This document shows, in pieces, positions 33,794-47,698 of a DNA stretch of 64,000 bases (position 1 is its first letter; the number at the start of each line of letters is the position of its first letter). Both the position numbers and the translations under genes were made by a program. The notes beneath the pieces were generated by a model, which saw nothing but the letters and a program-made list of their open reading frames with translations, had not been told where the DNA came from and did no database searches. This stretch comes from Toxonevra muliebris (Eukaryota; Arthropoda; Insecta; Diptera; Pallopteridae): positions 5,546,204 to 5,610,203 of the forward strand of contig OY829328.1 in the NCBI GenBank assembly GCA_963691655.1. The letters are read 5' to 3'.

Positions 33794-34964
33794 AACACTA
33801 GAAAAAATGTACGTACATTTTATTTAATTATTTTATGAAATATTACATATTATTCCGCTGAGCCATTATTTCCTTTTCACCTTTAAGGCAGTGGAACCTA
33901 AATTACAACGTGTATTTTAATTTGTAAATACTGAAAAAACTTATTAAAGAAATAAACTGCAAACATTGAAAATTAAATTTGATTTAAGGCATGAGATTTT
34001 CAAAAAACCCAGCGAATTTGAAGATATTTCGATACATTTATTTATTTACTTGACCTTCTCTAATTTAGAAATTTATTTGGTTATTTGGTAAAATTTTTAA
34101 AGAAAAACATTTTAAGAATATCTTCTGCAATTTTGAAATTGATCCGATTAAGTTAGATCAACGCCACTTGCTTTAATTTCGCCATGTGGTACTCGAAGAA
34201 AAGAAAAACAACTTAACACAGCTTAAGATGGAAAATATTTAATTATATATTTTAGGTTATAAATATTAAATTGATGCGAGTTCTTAAATAAATTTTCGAA
34301 TCATATATTATGTCAATCATGGCCTTTGAATATATCTGAATATAGAGTCTTTTCAATGGGCGCTATAGTTTCTATATTTCTATTCAAAGTTGTCAAATTC
34401 GGTTGACAAGAAAATAAACTTATGCTGTTATTTATTTTTTCTGTGGAAATTATACCCTTATAGTCTACAGCGTTGTATTCTAAATGTACTATATAGGTTT
34501 TCGCTGTGCCATTGTCAGGGTTGATTTTTTATGCATATGCACTAATGACAAATTAAATAAAGGGAATTTATTTTTATTTCATTCTCATTTCTCTACTATA
34601 GCAGCAGAAAAGCCAGAAAAATAAGAAGAAATTTGTGAATTGTACAAAAAGAAATCTATTTTGGCAATAAAATAAATAAAAAATAAAGATCAAACTATTT
34701 CTGTTTGAAAAAAATTTAATAGTTTGTGTATTTGCAATATAAATAAAGTTGAAAATTTAAAAGTTTATAAATTTAGATAAGCCATAATAAAAAAATCAAA
34801 AGTGAATAAGAAAATAGAAGAATTCTTCAACTGCGAATTCAGAGCAAAAGAGAATTTAGAGCAAAAGCAACCAGCAGCAGCAAAGCTCGAGAGCCCAGCG
34901 ATTTTTATTTATTGAAACTTTATTATTGTGAACAAGTGTTACAACAACAAAAAAAGCAAACAAA
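33794..34964. other. Spn42Da 3' end and CanB2 5' region
   Basis: Contains no recognisable coding exon. The first part holds the presumed poly(A) region of cassette K (AATAAA near 33951). The last 100-150 bp before the CanB2 ATG are CAG/CAA-rich and look like 5' UTR. Confidence 0.4.
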
Positions 34965-37900
34965 ATGGTAAATTTATTAATTAATTTTATAAAAAAAAAT
35001 TATTGTGTTCATAAAACTCTTTCATCTTAATGCAAGTAACCTCCCCCTGGGCTACCTACTTCCTCCACATAAAAAGAGCTGCCAATTTCTATTATATTCG
35101 CTGTTAACCTCGTTTTCTGCTTCGACTCCACAATTTCTTTTCTTCTATTACATACTTAATTTTTTAACCTATTTTCTAAAAGTGTTGTGAAAATATTTGA
35201 TACAAAGTGATAAAACAAAAGAAATTGTTTTAAATAAAAAGGCAAATTATATTAAATTCCCAAGTTTTCTTTCAAATACCTAAGATAACAATGGATCGAT
35301 TCAACAGTTTATTAACACAGGGTGCCTCATGGTTTTTCTCTCCCCTGTTGATATAAATTTGCATATTAACCTTAATAAATATCACTCACACACTACACCT
35401 CTTTGCAAACACATTCACCTCAATGTTTAATCTTGAATGGAACCCTCAACTTGTTGTTTTTAGATATTACCCAGCTACTAGTCCTTTTGATACTGAGCTA
35501 AGGTTTTCTATTTCCATTTGTGCAATCTACATGTTCAGCTTTATAGCGAATCCTAATGACGATAAATTGTAGGTGACTTGCCTGAATTTTGGTTTGAGTT
35601 GGATTTTTAAAAACTAGCTGAATGAATTAAAAAACTGCAAAACCTCATTTTGACGATGTTTTTTTGACTAGCGATTTATTTTTTCGCTCCTCTTCACTAA
35701 ACGGACTTTTAGTCTTTCGAAAAATTCGTATGTTTTTTTGACTAGCGATTTATTTTTTCGCTCCTCTTCACTAAACGGACTTTTAGTCTTTCGAAAAATT
35801 CGTATTCCTCTTGATGAGATGAACATGGTACGATGGTGTTTCCTAAATAAATGAGAACACAGTTTTAGAAATCGCCTTTTTTTAGTAACGAGCACTGACA
35901 AAGAGTGTTCCATCTATTCTATCCCTTTATCTGCACTGTTCTTGCAGATGATTGCCATCATTTTTGCACAATTACCAGTGATGACTAGTTAGTGGTAGTA
36001 GTCTAATATCAACAGGTCTCTATCTAATTGTAACCACAACTGTCAGCTAATGCAAGTCTCTTGTACTACACATCATGGCTTGATTAAATTCTGAAAGAAA
36101 AAAACAATTTATATTCAGAATAGTAAAATTAAATTTAAAAACTTCAATTTAAATGTAGTAAAAGTTCCTTTAAATTCTAAAAACATGTAAAAGCAACTGC
36201 GACAGTTAGTAGATGTTCATTGTGCTGCAAAGATGGCAATCCTGGTCACAAAGATCTTGATACTGACGTTGTATTTATTTAATCCGATTAAGGTAATCTA
36301 AAAAAATAAAACTATAAGTTTTTTTGTTTCATTCCGTGCCATTGGTAACGTTCTTTAAGCCAGTATTAGCTACATAATTAAAAATATAGTTTGTCTGTAC
36401 AATACTCAAACATATTGTATTCACTCAGTCCTCTAACAAACCAAAATTATTTTGTTATATATTTAATTCTTATTTATTTAAAAAATAATTTACTTAGTCA
36501 AACATTTAATCTTTAGTATCATTTCTAATAAAGCTATTTATTTCATTTCCAGGGTAATGAAACTTCTTTGCCCATGGAGATGTGCTCTAACTGTAAGTAT
36601 AAAAAAATAAAAATTTAGCAATCATATTTTAAAAAAAATAGCTCTAGTGTTTTCCTGTGCTCGTAATATTCCTTATAACTTTATGACTCCTGATGGTTTC
36701 TCTCTAGCTTTCCATTTGTTGTCTATTCATCGTCGTTTATCTGTCACACTATATGCATTCAGCGTGTGAATAAAAGCGACATGATTAACAATTCTCTTAT
36801 TCTTTGTATTCCTTCAAATTTTTATTTATTTTTAGAACGTCAATACAATTTGGTACAACTTTTACACTCATATGGCTCAGTAAATGTCGTATATTCTCTT
36901 GTCTCTCGCTGTGCCTACTAAAAAAAAGCATCTGCTTCGAATATAAGCATTAAATATGTATACAGGTGTTTTCTAAAAAGAATAAAATAAAAGTTTTTAG
37001 AAATTAAATAAAAATTATTTTATAAACACGTGACTAGCTAGCCAATCAAAATTTTAATGACATTGTATTTGTTTTTTTGTACTATTAAATAGTAATACGA
37101 AAGATTACTAATAGTTTCTGATTGATTTTTAATTTACACTAAAAATTAATTTCTATGCTGAACGTTGTTCTTAACAATATCGAACATTGTCGCTGCAATT
37201 TACCGTTCAGCTTAAGTTCTTAGGTCAGCCAGATTTTTTACGAACAGTGAAAACCTAATAGATTAACTTAGCTTTATAATGAAAAATTAGCATACAACAA
37301 ATAGTGGTTAAATATTTATACTTTTCATATACTTGTATTTCGTCTGCAATATACCCCTTTTAGAACTCCACTTTAATCTTTGAGAAAAAGTTTCTCATTT
37401 CTAATTCTCTGTTTCAATTCGTTCATCGATATACTCGTGCACACATATTATTTAAATATATTGATGCATTGGCATCAACATTTATGCCAGAACCTTCTGT
37501 CTCTCGATCGCAGAACCATTACAAGCAAAAAAAACCTTGACATTATTTAAATAAGATTTCTCCTTGCCATCTATAGCATGCCAAAGATATTGCTAAAGAG
37601 TAACAGGCCACCACCAAATATGCATTGAAATTACAACTGCCACTTTATGACAATGGAATAAATGCTTTTCACGAAATCAAACAAAACAAAAAAAAAACTA
37701 AACCATGTGACTATTTTGGCATTTATTTGCCTGTGTTTCCGTTTTACCTTGGCATTGCTTTGCATCTTTGTAATTAATAATACTGCTTATTTTCAAAAAT
37801 TTATCAAATATTTTTTTGCTAATTTTGAGATTATCTATTGATGCAATTAAGCAAAAATTAAAAATAAAAAATCTGTCACCATGTTGCCTAAAGCTTATTT

Positions 37901-39761
37901 TATTTATATGTAAAAGAAAAAATTAAAATAATATAAAAATGAAATGAAATTGAAAATAAATAAAAAAATTGTTCGTTGACCTCAAAGTATTTTTTGTGCT
38001 ATGTTTTATTTTTTTCTAATTGCACTAACACTGGTCAATAAAAAAAACTAGATATAATTATCGTTTCGTGTTCATTTTGCCGTGCTGAAGGCTGTTTTGG
38101 GGCAGCAGCTCTATTTTAAAAGTTATAAGTCAAAATGTTCTTTCCCAACAATTTAGCTATAGCGGTTTTGGCCGATTTCAATAAAATATGATTATTAAAA
38201 ATAAAAACATTGGCCTTATATTAACTTAGTTCTGCGATAATAAAGACCAAACTTCAAAAATGTCAAAAAAAAAGTTGCTTTTCCCACATATTTGCAAGCA
38301 CGTAAAATCTTTTATTTTCTATATTAATTTTAAAAATTTGAATTCTGGAATTTTAATAATCGCTTTATTTTTTGGATAATATGTCGATCCGTAGTAGATC
38401 CGTTTTAGCAATTTTGGGCTCAAACTAATGCAGAAATTATGCTTCACAAATTTGTATAAGATATCCACTACGATTAACTCATATATTCCCAGCCAGTGAC
38501 CTGTAGTACTCTTCAGACTGTATGCACCAGGTGGTACAAAATTCCTCATTTTATCGGAAGAAGCTCCCATTTTTACAAATGGCTTCTTATGTCATAGCGA
38601 CTTTGGCATTTAGGAAGTAAGCAAACAAACAAAAAAAGAAGCGGATAATATAAAATAAAAATACCATAATCTTCCGTTTGGGAGATTTGGATTAGTTCAC
38701 AAAATCACCTGATCTGACCATGCTAAACTTCTTTCTTTGGGATTATTTGAATTTATTAAATTATGACAGTCTTGCAACTAACAAACTGTTTGGCATTTAA
38801 TTAAAATCAATAATGTCCGATGTAATACACATTTACAGGTAATAGGACCTATTAAAGGGAGAACAAATATTTGAGTAGCAATTTAGTCAATATTTAGTCG
38901 AACTCGCTAGTGAACCTGTATCCAGGGCTGAGTACTGAGTCAATTCCATTAATTCTAAGGCAATTTCTTAGTTTTCAAGTACTTAGAATTACATATTTTA
39001 AATTACAACTAGTAGTAGAATTGAACTTTTTTTCAATTCCATTACTGAGGAATTGGAAATGTTGATTACAAATTAGAATTCCAAAGAATGTCGACAAAAA
39101 ATTCCAATTCCAAGGAATTTGATTTGGGGAGGAATTAGATCTACCTGCATCCTTTATTTATTGAAATAGGTTTTGGTTACAATATCAACTCAATATTTCT
39201 TTGTTTATCAATTACAGTCGATGCCGATGAAATTCGTCGTTTAGGAAAACGTTTTCGCAAGCTCGATTTGGATAATTCCGGGGCGTTGAGCGTTGATGAA
39301 TTTATGTCATTACCAGAACTGCAACAAAATCCATTGGTACAGCGTGTAATTGATATATTCGATGCTGATGGAAATGGTGAAGTCGATTTTAAAGAATTCA
39401 TACAAGGAGTTTCACAATTTAGCGTTAAAGGCGATAAACTATCAAAGTTACGTTTTGCATTTCGTATTTATGATATGGATAACGATGGTTACATATCGAA
39501 TGGTGAACTGTTTCAGGTGAGCGTGATTGAATGAATTACAATCTGATTATAATCAGTTCCAATGATATATTAAAAATTTATGTTTGGTAGGTGCTAAAAA
39601 TGATGGTAGGCAATAATCTTAAGGATACACAATTACAACAAATTGTAGATAAGACTATTTGCTTTGCCGATAAAGACGAGGATGGCAAAATATCATTTGA
39701 TGAGTTCTGCTCGGTTGTCGGTAATACAGATATACACAAAAAAATGGTTGTTGATGTTTAA
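34965..39761 (+). CDS. CanB2: Calcineurin regulatory subunit B
   Basis: Exons 34965-34967, 36553-36592, 39218-39516 and 39591-39761 encode 170 aa, the usual calcineurin B length. The protein starts [19 protein letters not shown], with Gly2 as a myristoylation site. Four EF-hand loops are clear: [36 protein letters not shown] and [12 protein letters not shown]. It ends HKKMVVDV. It binds the catalytic subunit calcineurin A and makes the Ca2+/calmodulin-dependent phosphatase responsive to calcium. Near-identity to Drosophila CanB2, recalled from memory, and the neighbouring PolZ1 (both at 43E in Drosophila) support the symbol over CanB. The first coding exon consists of the ATG alone and is followed by a 1.6-kb intron that contains a 74-bp tandem duplication. 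Confidence 0.96.
35657..35804 (+). repeat. Perfect 2 x 74-bp tandem duplication
   Basis: Two identical, directly adjacent copies of a 74-bp unit starting TGTTTTTTTGACTAGCGA (35657 and 35731), inside the first CanB2 intron. No base differs between the copies, so the duplication is recent or an assembly artefact. Confidence 0.9.
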
Positions 39762-40500
39762 AGTTGTCGATGTCGTCGTCGTCGTCATCGCTACAGTTTA
39801 TATACTTTATATAATTTAGAAAAACAATAAAAAAGCAAAGGTTTATTTTTTATTATATCTATCTACATCTTTTATATAAAATATTTTCTTTTTCTATATT
39901 GTTACATATATTTTTTGATTTGTTAACTTAATTTTTGTTTTTTTTTTTATATATATTTATCGTTTACAAAATTTCTTAAAATTTATAGTATCATGAATTT
40001 AAAACAAACAAACAAATTGTGTTTTTGCAAATCTTAATGTAAGAGATTTTAAGATTTTTAAAGTTGAATATTATGCTTCGATTTTCTTTATAAAGAGTAA
40101 AAAATAAAAAAATAAAATAACAAATAGTACCATAAATAGATAATATTTACATATATAAAAACAAACAAACATAAAATAAAAAGGGAATAAATAAAGAGTC
40201 ATACGTTGAACGTTTTCACAATCTAAAAACGAAAAACAAAAAACAACTAAAACAAAAACTTTATAAAATCTATTTTCATTAAAAACAACAACAAAAGTTT
40301 AACATAAAACATCAAACGAAAAACAGCAATATTGTAATTTTTCTAACTCAAAAACGCAAAACCTTAATTAAAAATATATAAAATATTTTACTCGAATATT
40401 TGCCTACATAAACATATAAGCATAGCATAAACCAATCGCATACACACAAACTAACACTCCCACACTCATACATGTGAAATACAAAAAATAAAATTCGTCA
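39762..40500 (+). other. CanB2: CanB2 3' UTR
   Basis: Follows the CanB2 stop. It begins with a (GTC)n run at about 39764-39788 and is then very A+T-rich, with several AATAAA signals (about 39825, 40188 and 40486). The true cleavage site cannot be chosen from sequence alone. Confidence 0.5.
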
Positions 40501-41093
40501 TAAATGTCTCGTATTTTCTACTTTTAAAATTAATATACTGCATTGTATTGTATAAGATCATATTAAAATTAATTATATTAACATCATAACAAATCATAAA
40601 TACCTAATATAAACTACAGAAACAAATTTTTAATTGAATTCAAGTGCATTATGTACGTATATTTGTATATCGTATACTTAAGCAAATAACAAACTTGTTT
40701 CTTTTATTCACTAAATTTATTTATTCACTAAAAAAAACAAACGCTTAACTAAAATATGATTTCTTGAGTGTGAATGCTTTGTATTACAAATTGAAATTTT
40801 GATTTGTGTATCGTATGCAATTTGAATTTTGTGGCCGCCATTAACAAAATTATTAAAACGTTTGCATATTGTGTATTGTATATGAAGAATCAGAAAAAGC
40901 TTTAAAACTTTATTTACTTATTAAGCTATTTTCAATCTCTTAACATTTGTAGGCAATAATGTTCATATTGATTGTATATAATTCCAAAATGTGCTAAATT
41001 GCATTATGAGTAGCTTAATTGAGATAGATATGTCATTCAATTTGAATTAAAGATTAGGAGATTAAGAGAAAATTACTGATGGTGAGGTAGGTG

Positions 41094-41951
41094 CAGTGTT
41101 GCCGACTTTTGTTGGCCAAAAAGTTGAAATAGAGGAGAAATTTATCTAGAAACCGCCAGATTGTAGAAAAAAATTGCTAAAAAAAAAGTCAGAAAATTGT
41201 GCAAGGGTAACTAGAATAATAGTTATTGAAAGATCTTATTTATTAATAAAATATTGCGAGGCAATTGAAATTTTTTGATAAAACATTAAAAACAAAATCA
41301 AATATAAATGTAATTATAATTTACGATGTGTGCGAGTTCGTGTAAATTGGTGAAATATTCTACAGTTATTATTACTTATACTAGTATTCGGCCGGTACTG
41401 GAAATGAAAATAAGTCTTTTTGTTTGAATATAACTTAGCTCTTACACATCTTTAATCTTTTCTTAAATGCTTATATCCAACCATTTTTCCTCATCTATTA
41501 TAATGTTTATCGTTTTCGTAAAACGAATTGAAAATTTCGAAACTATTTAAGAATTGGTTTATGTTATCGTTTTACGAAAGTTAAAACCGTTTTTAGTGTC
41601 GGACAAACATGGTATATCAGCATTTCAGCAGTAATCTATTTCCCATTATTGTATATTAAATTTGAGCTTATAAGTTTGAGGTATGGTTTTAGTATCGAAT
41701 CGGATCAGGTTCTTTTTGTCTCTACTTTTTATTATCGATACTTATCGATAACAAAAAACTAAGAAACATAAGTTTGCATTCATAAATTTTTGGGGAAAAT
41801 TAAAGGAGAAATAAACTCAGAAAAATGCTGTTGAAACAAAATAAAAAGCCAAACAAAAAGCCCGCCGGCGGTTTATGTACTTAATTCTCCAGCTAGACAG
41901 CATTTAAAAAACTTTAGTTCCAGCGAGAAACCCGATAAATTAGCAACACTG
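41094..41951. mobile_element. hAT-like element candidate (weak)
   Basis: The ends read CAGTGTTGCCGAC and, as complement, CAGTGTTGCTAA, typical hAT termini, 858 bp apart. The 8-bp flanks (GGTAGGTG and TTATTGCT) do not match, so either the duplication has decayed or the pairing is accidental. Confidence 0.35.
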
Positions 41952-42052
41952 TTATTGCTGTTTAAAATGGTAGTTGTCGGTAATACAGTTTTAATGAACT
42001 TTCAAATAGATTTATGGCGAATTGAACCCTGTTTGTAATTTTAACTCAGAAA

Positions 42053-42360
42053 GATGGCCTCGATAGTGTTGTGGGCAGTACACCAGGTTTTCACTCGGGA
42101 GGGTTGGGTTCGATCCCCGTCTTCGTCTGGTGGTTAATTTTCATAACATTCTTATTTTCACTATCGATATGAAGTGAATGAGAATTATAAGAAAGTGAAC
42201 TAGAACACATCTTGGTAGGCAATGGCAAAACCACCAAATATTAACAAATTGCCACACCACAGTTCAGAACCGGCGTTAAACTGTAGGTCCAACCATGTGG
42301 TATCGCAATAGGCCATTCAAGCCTAAGTGTGTTTCTAGAGAGCCACTCCAACCTAACTTA
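42053..42360 (+). mobile_element. tRNA-derived SINE
   Basis: An internal pol III promoter is visible: a box A-like TGGCCTCGATAGTG near the start and a perfect box B, GGTTCGATCCC, at 42107-42117. A tRNA-unrelated body of about 240 bp follows and ends in a moderately A-rich stretch. It does not fold as a functional tRNA. Target duplications were not found. Confidence 0.55.
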
Positions 42361-45300
42361 GAATTAAGTTTACATGAATTTTCAACTTCGTTAAGCTGTC
42401 AAAAATACCATTAATGTTGATCTGAATCCCATGAATTGTCGCTAAAATGCTGGTAAATGATAATACAAGCTTAATTCTTCCTGGCAAGTTGACTTAATAT
42501 GCGAAAGCGGACAAGTACCAATTTTGCCTGTACTGGCAAGTGTATTTTTGTGTCATTAATTTTTTTTTTATTTTGTTGCTATTTCTGAGAATAAGTAGAA
42601 TTGCTTAAGAAAATTCGCCTAGTGGAAATATAACTAGACAACCATAATGCACGTTACATATGTACTCAAAAAGTATAACTTCATTATCGATTCCACCATC
42701 CTTCGAGCTGAATTATCCACTATCAATATTATCATTTTTTTTTTCTTTTTACAAAGTTTACTAATTTTTTGTAACTTAACACATTTTGGATTTATACAAT
42801 ACCTATGTAAAAAATAAATAATTTCCATGCCACTAACATTAATTCTAGTCAAAAAATTAATTAATTGAAAACTAAATTAAATTTAATGCTATGCTTTCTA
42901 AGTTTATTTTGTAAAAGTTTTTAATTTTCTTTTTATTTTATAATTTTTAAATTAGTAAAACCATTTAAACGCAATAAAAAAAAAACAATATTTTCTTCAA
43001 AAAAATAACGCAAAACTAATTTCTGTTTAATTTTATTATGAAAAATACTATAGACACGAATGAAATAAAAAGCATGGCTGCTATCATATGATATTTTTCA
43101 TTCATTACAGTAGACTTTGGAACGAAACAAATTTACAATGGTGGAGTTTCTGAGACGCAAACTGGTCGCAACTGTTTGGTCCAAATGCTGCCGAAGCAGA
43201 TGCATTAATAGTCGATAGCACATAGTAATTGTTAATTATGGTCCAATGATAATGTACTAGTAGTACACATATATTTAAATTACCTTCTGTACTGTGGGTG
43301 ATGCCAATTAATTTAATATTTATATAAAATTTTGTAGTTGAATCCAACATGAAGCTTGTGAACATTTCATGCGGTGCTGACATGTTTTAACTGTAATATC
43401 GGCCTATGACTATTGTGTTATCGACAACACTATTACCTTTACATTACATTACATTACCATATGCTTTTCAGTTTTGTTTTGTGTAAATTCACATTGTGCC
43501 ATATTATATCAATATTTAATTAATTCTCCTTATTTTATTAAACAAATACATGGAGCTATAAAGTTTTCTCATTCGCAAAATCTTCAATATATGGTACTAA
43601 TACAGGCAATCCAGCAAACAATATGTACATATGTACTTAAAATAAGAATGGCACAATCGGTACGATTAATGAAAATAAAGTTGACATTAAATTTAACAGC
43701 TGGCTTTTGGCAAATTTGTGAACGGAACAAAGATCAAATCCATGATTAACCAAACTTACTATCGACTATAGGCTGGAACTATTTTCGCCTTTTTATGCAA
43801 TATTTTCATTTTATGTAATGTAAATTATTACATGTAAAATATATTTTATATGATAGGTGTTTATGCATATATAAATATATTTAATATGCTAAACATTTTA
43901 CATTATGGAAAATAAACAATGAAATTACTTTTGTTATTCTAAATTTTTATAAACATATACGTCCTTTATAGTAATAAGTGTATTTTATAACTGATTAATC
44001 TTTTACACCATACGCTATCTGATAAATTTTAAAATTTTCCAAATGGGAATAAGCCCATACAAAAAGAGTTTCGAGAGCCAGAAGCGACCAATTCGAAGAA
44101 GCGAGCTCTTAATTTGAACTTCCAATCATTGTTTTAAAAGAGTTCAAAAAGCCTATGGGAAAAATATTAATCAAGCGACGATACTCTGCAATCCACTTAT
44201 ATTTAAGATTGGAGGTGCTGCGATGCTTCAATTTAAATTCCCATTAAAAGTGGATTACAAAATATGTCCGTCTGTTGATGTACCCGTATTCTGACAAGCG
44301 ACTGGTTATTTTAATTTTAGGTCAACAATATTTATATTGGAATTCGAAAAGTGACAAGAAGAAACTATATTCGCAGTAAAGGAATACCAGATGCCTGTTT
44401 TCAAACAATTGCGCTCAAATTAAAAAAAAAACTAAAGCAATAAGGCTAATTAATTGTGTAAAAATCATTGACAATGACTTATTATCAAAGAAAGTTATTT
44501 ATTCTTCAATTATTTTACGAAAATTTAGTATTTTTAGTAGTGTTCAGTATTGCGTTTTAGTGTAAAAATTGTTTTAGTCAAATGTGAATAAGTGTAGGAA
44601 AGAAAGTATTTTAATCTCTTTATGTTTATGGCGTATCTCCACCACCAAGTTCAAATTCAATATCAGTAGAGTGATGAATATATGATGTAAAAAGTGAAGA
44701 TACAATATATCTCACCGTACTAATGGGATGTACATAGAATAACGCCAGAACGAATCATATTGGTTGTGTTTAAGCGCATAGTTATGAGATATTTAGATCT
44801 CAGATATTATAAAGCATTTTCGCAAGTAATACTTCCAGCAGCAAAATTAAATTCAATACTTTACGATCCGTGTCTTTTGGAAAATATAAAAATTCTGATG
44901 CCAGAGAGTATGATGTCAGCGGGGTTACACGATCAAGACGCAAAGTTTGCATTACTAATAACGTTCCTGTTGTTTTATATAACAGTGAACAAAAATTTTT
45001 GGTTTTGTCAGAATTTCTGCTAATTATCTACTACCATACATCGCCAGTGACTACATACCTACATGAACTTTGTGATTTTGGAACTACTTAAATCATAATT
45101 TTATGCGAAATCCAAAAAAAAAAAACAAAAAATCTAAATTAGACAAATATTAATTGAATGTAACCGTTTCAAATTTTTAAAAAATTTAATTGAGAAAAAA
45201 CTCTAAAAGTCGGTTTGACTATTACTAGAGTTGCTAAATCTAAAATTCTTAATTTACTCTGAAAAAAATAGGTTTTCAAGTTCAGGAAACTTTATTATTG

Positions 45301-47436
45301 GCAGTCGGTGTTTTCTCTTAAAGGTTCATATTTTCTAGGTGGATTTAAGTTTTACATACAAAAACTTTTGAAAAGTTTCATTTTTCGCTTATTTCGTTGG
45401 AACGTACGAACAAATTAAGTGACAAAAATCACCAAATCGGGGAAAAATCTCATGCTTCCCAGCGTACACTTTTAGAAAAAATTTAATTGACACCAAAGTC
45501 AGTTAGAAATAAAAATTTCTCGTTAGAGCAATTTTTTGTTAAAAGAAATTGGAAATTCTTCAAAAAAAAAATACTTTTAATCGATTTTTCGAATTTTTCA
45601 CCGACTTCTGGCTCTTCAGATAATTTAACAGCCGTGATAGTCTATTTCCGACCACTTGGAATTGGTATTGAAAAAAAAAACAATACCAATTGGAAAAGGG
45701 TTAATTCGCATTGAACGAATCTTATGACAATTTAAAAATTATAATTTGTAATTATTAATTGGAATTGAGCTAATCCATCACTAATGAAATTTGCTTGTGT
45801 TAACATTGAAATAATTCGGTTCTTATCAAATCCCATGGAAATGATTTGAACCGGCATTAAATCAATGCCAACAAAGTTTGTTTTAATTAGCATTTGAAAA
45901 ATCAAATGTCAATTACAATTCTTAACTTGAAATTAATTTTTAACGGGCATTCATTATTAATGCTTTATTCAATTCTAGCAAATAATTATTTATTCTCATA
46001 GATTACTAAATTAAACAATTTGGGAAAATGATAATTTTCTTTATTTTGGCTGAAAGTTAGTGGAAATCAAAAAGATAATTGATTGGTTGAATACAAATAA
46101 GCTTCTTTCGAAAAATACTTAATACTTTTATTCAATATATTTTTCTTATTTTCATGAACAAGCATTTTTTATATATATTTTTCTGGCTAAATATTTTCTG
46201 CCTTAAGCAACCTTATAAACAAGAAATTGCGCACCAATATTCAATAAAAATATAAATAAATAAATTACAGCAAAAATTATGTACATTTATTGATTTATTT
46301 ATTTATTTCTTTGAGAACACAAAATAAAGAAATTGCACTTTTTAGAAACATTAGAAAAATCAATATTTATAGATACATTTATGCATTCTATTTAATTGTA
46401 ATTTGCAAACACTAAAAACAACATTAAAAATTAAGCGCATCGTATTTACAATTTTCACTCTTGCATATGATAAATTCAAAGTATAGCATCAAGAACAAAT
46501 CTAAAATTTAAGTAAAATTAAAATATTCAAGAAATTTTCTTCACAAATTAATTTCGAAAGAAAAAACAAAAATTAAAAAAAAAAATTAACAATAAGTTAA
46601 CTTAATGTGCAACTGTCAGACAGAAAACAAATTTGAAGCAGCGAAAATTTTAGTCAGGATATTTAGAAAAGAATAATAGTTTTAATTCCACTTTTCTTCT
46701 ATACTTGAAGTGAAGGACAAGTTTCGAAATTAATGAACACAAAATATCAAAAATTAGTGCCATTTTCACTGCATTAATTTGTTTCTGTCAGACAGCATAA
46801 TTGTATTTTAGTTATAAAACAAACCTTTCTCCCTACCGTTCTCTTTCTCTCTATATGTTTCTGTCTCCTTCTCTCTCTTTTATGTGTCTTTTGCATCGGA
46901 AATATTCAAAAAAGTAAACCTAAAGTTAACCTAAACATTAAAAAAAATTAAAGCAAATGCATGACTTTATACTGTCTTTAAATAATCTCAAAAAATGCGC
47001 TATAAATATACTTAAAAAAAAAGAAAAAAAGGAAATGAGTAAAAATTTAATATTAACAAATTTATGAACTATTACAATTTTTAATATGAAATTAAATTAA
47101 AAATGAAAAAAAAGAAAAGTAAAAATATAATATAAAAAACATACAACCGTTTAAGATCTATTTAAATGAATTATGCATAAATCTCTGAAAAAGGAAATAA
47201 ACAACTTAAAAAACAATTAAATCTAGCAAGGCTAATGTGTATATTTTATTTAATAAATTAAGGCTATGATTAGCTTACCAAGGAATATTTGAGCTTAAAA
47301 GATTTGATGTTTTTCAGTCAAAATTAAATTATATCTTTTGATAGTTATACTTCTGTTCATAATAGCACATATTTGACTGGAAGAGCAATGAAAAACTAAC
47401 TTCATAGCTAATGACAATATTGCACGTTTTTAAGCA
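42361..47436. other. Gene-poor region
   Basis: Very A+T-rich. Small ORFs at 43474-43749, 44760-45091 and 45487-45714 have no recognisable family. 44820-45020 has a somewhat coding-like composition but is open in two overlapping frames and unsupported by splice sites. One minus-strand ORF at 43105-43383 is listed separately. Confidence 0.4.
43105..43383 (-). CDS. Possible small protein, 92 aa, unrecognised
   Basis: ATG in a good insect context (AAAAC before it), open for 92 codons. An internal GTAATT donor after codon 34 and a later TTCGGCAG acceptor could also make it a spliced gene. The translation starts MSAPHEMFTSFMLD and shows no motif known to me. It could equally be chance in A+T-rich DNA. 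Confidence 0.18.
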   Translation of the reverse strand: MSAPHEMFTSFMLDSTTKFYINIKLIGITHSTEGNLNICVLLVHYHWTIINNYYVLSTINASASAAFGPNSCDQFASQKLHHCKFVSFQSLL

Positions 47437-47440
47437 TTAA

Positions 47441-47698
47441 CACTAGATTGCCCAATGAAATCATTTTAACTGCATTTCAATCTCATTTAGAAAAAATATA
47501 TATTTATTTTGATTGAATTACCTAGAATTTTTCTGACTTTGTATATATGATATTAATGCGTTTATTAATAGTTGAATTTACCTTCCTTCCCTCTCTGTTT
47601 CTGATACATGTATGTGTTATACCTATATAGTCTAAAAGTAGTCATTTTGACTGCTTTTGGGCAATATAGGCATATCCCAAATTTCAGTCTTTCTAGTG
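47441..47698. mobile_element. piggyBac-type MITE 3
   Basis: 258 bp between TTAA (47437-47440) and TTAA (47699-47702). The ends read CACTAGATTGCC and, as complement, CACTAGAAAGAC, so six to seven perfect terminal bases after TTAA. Subterminal TTGCCCAA and TTGGGCAA are also inverted. No ORF. Confidence 0.65.

Noticed and set aside
42050..42140. tRNA gene
   Set aside because: Box B is perfect, but no cloverleaf or acceptor stem forms; it is the head of a SINE.
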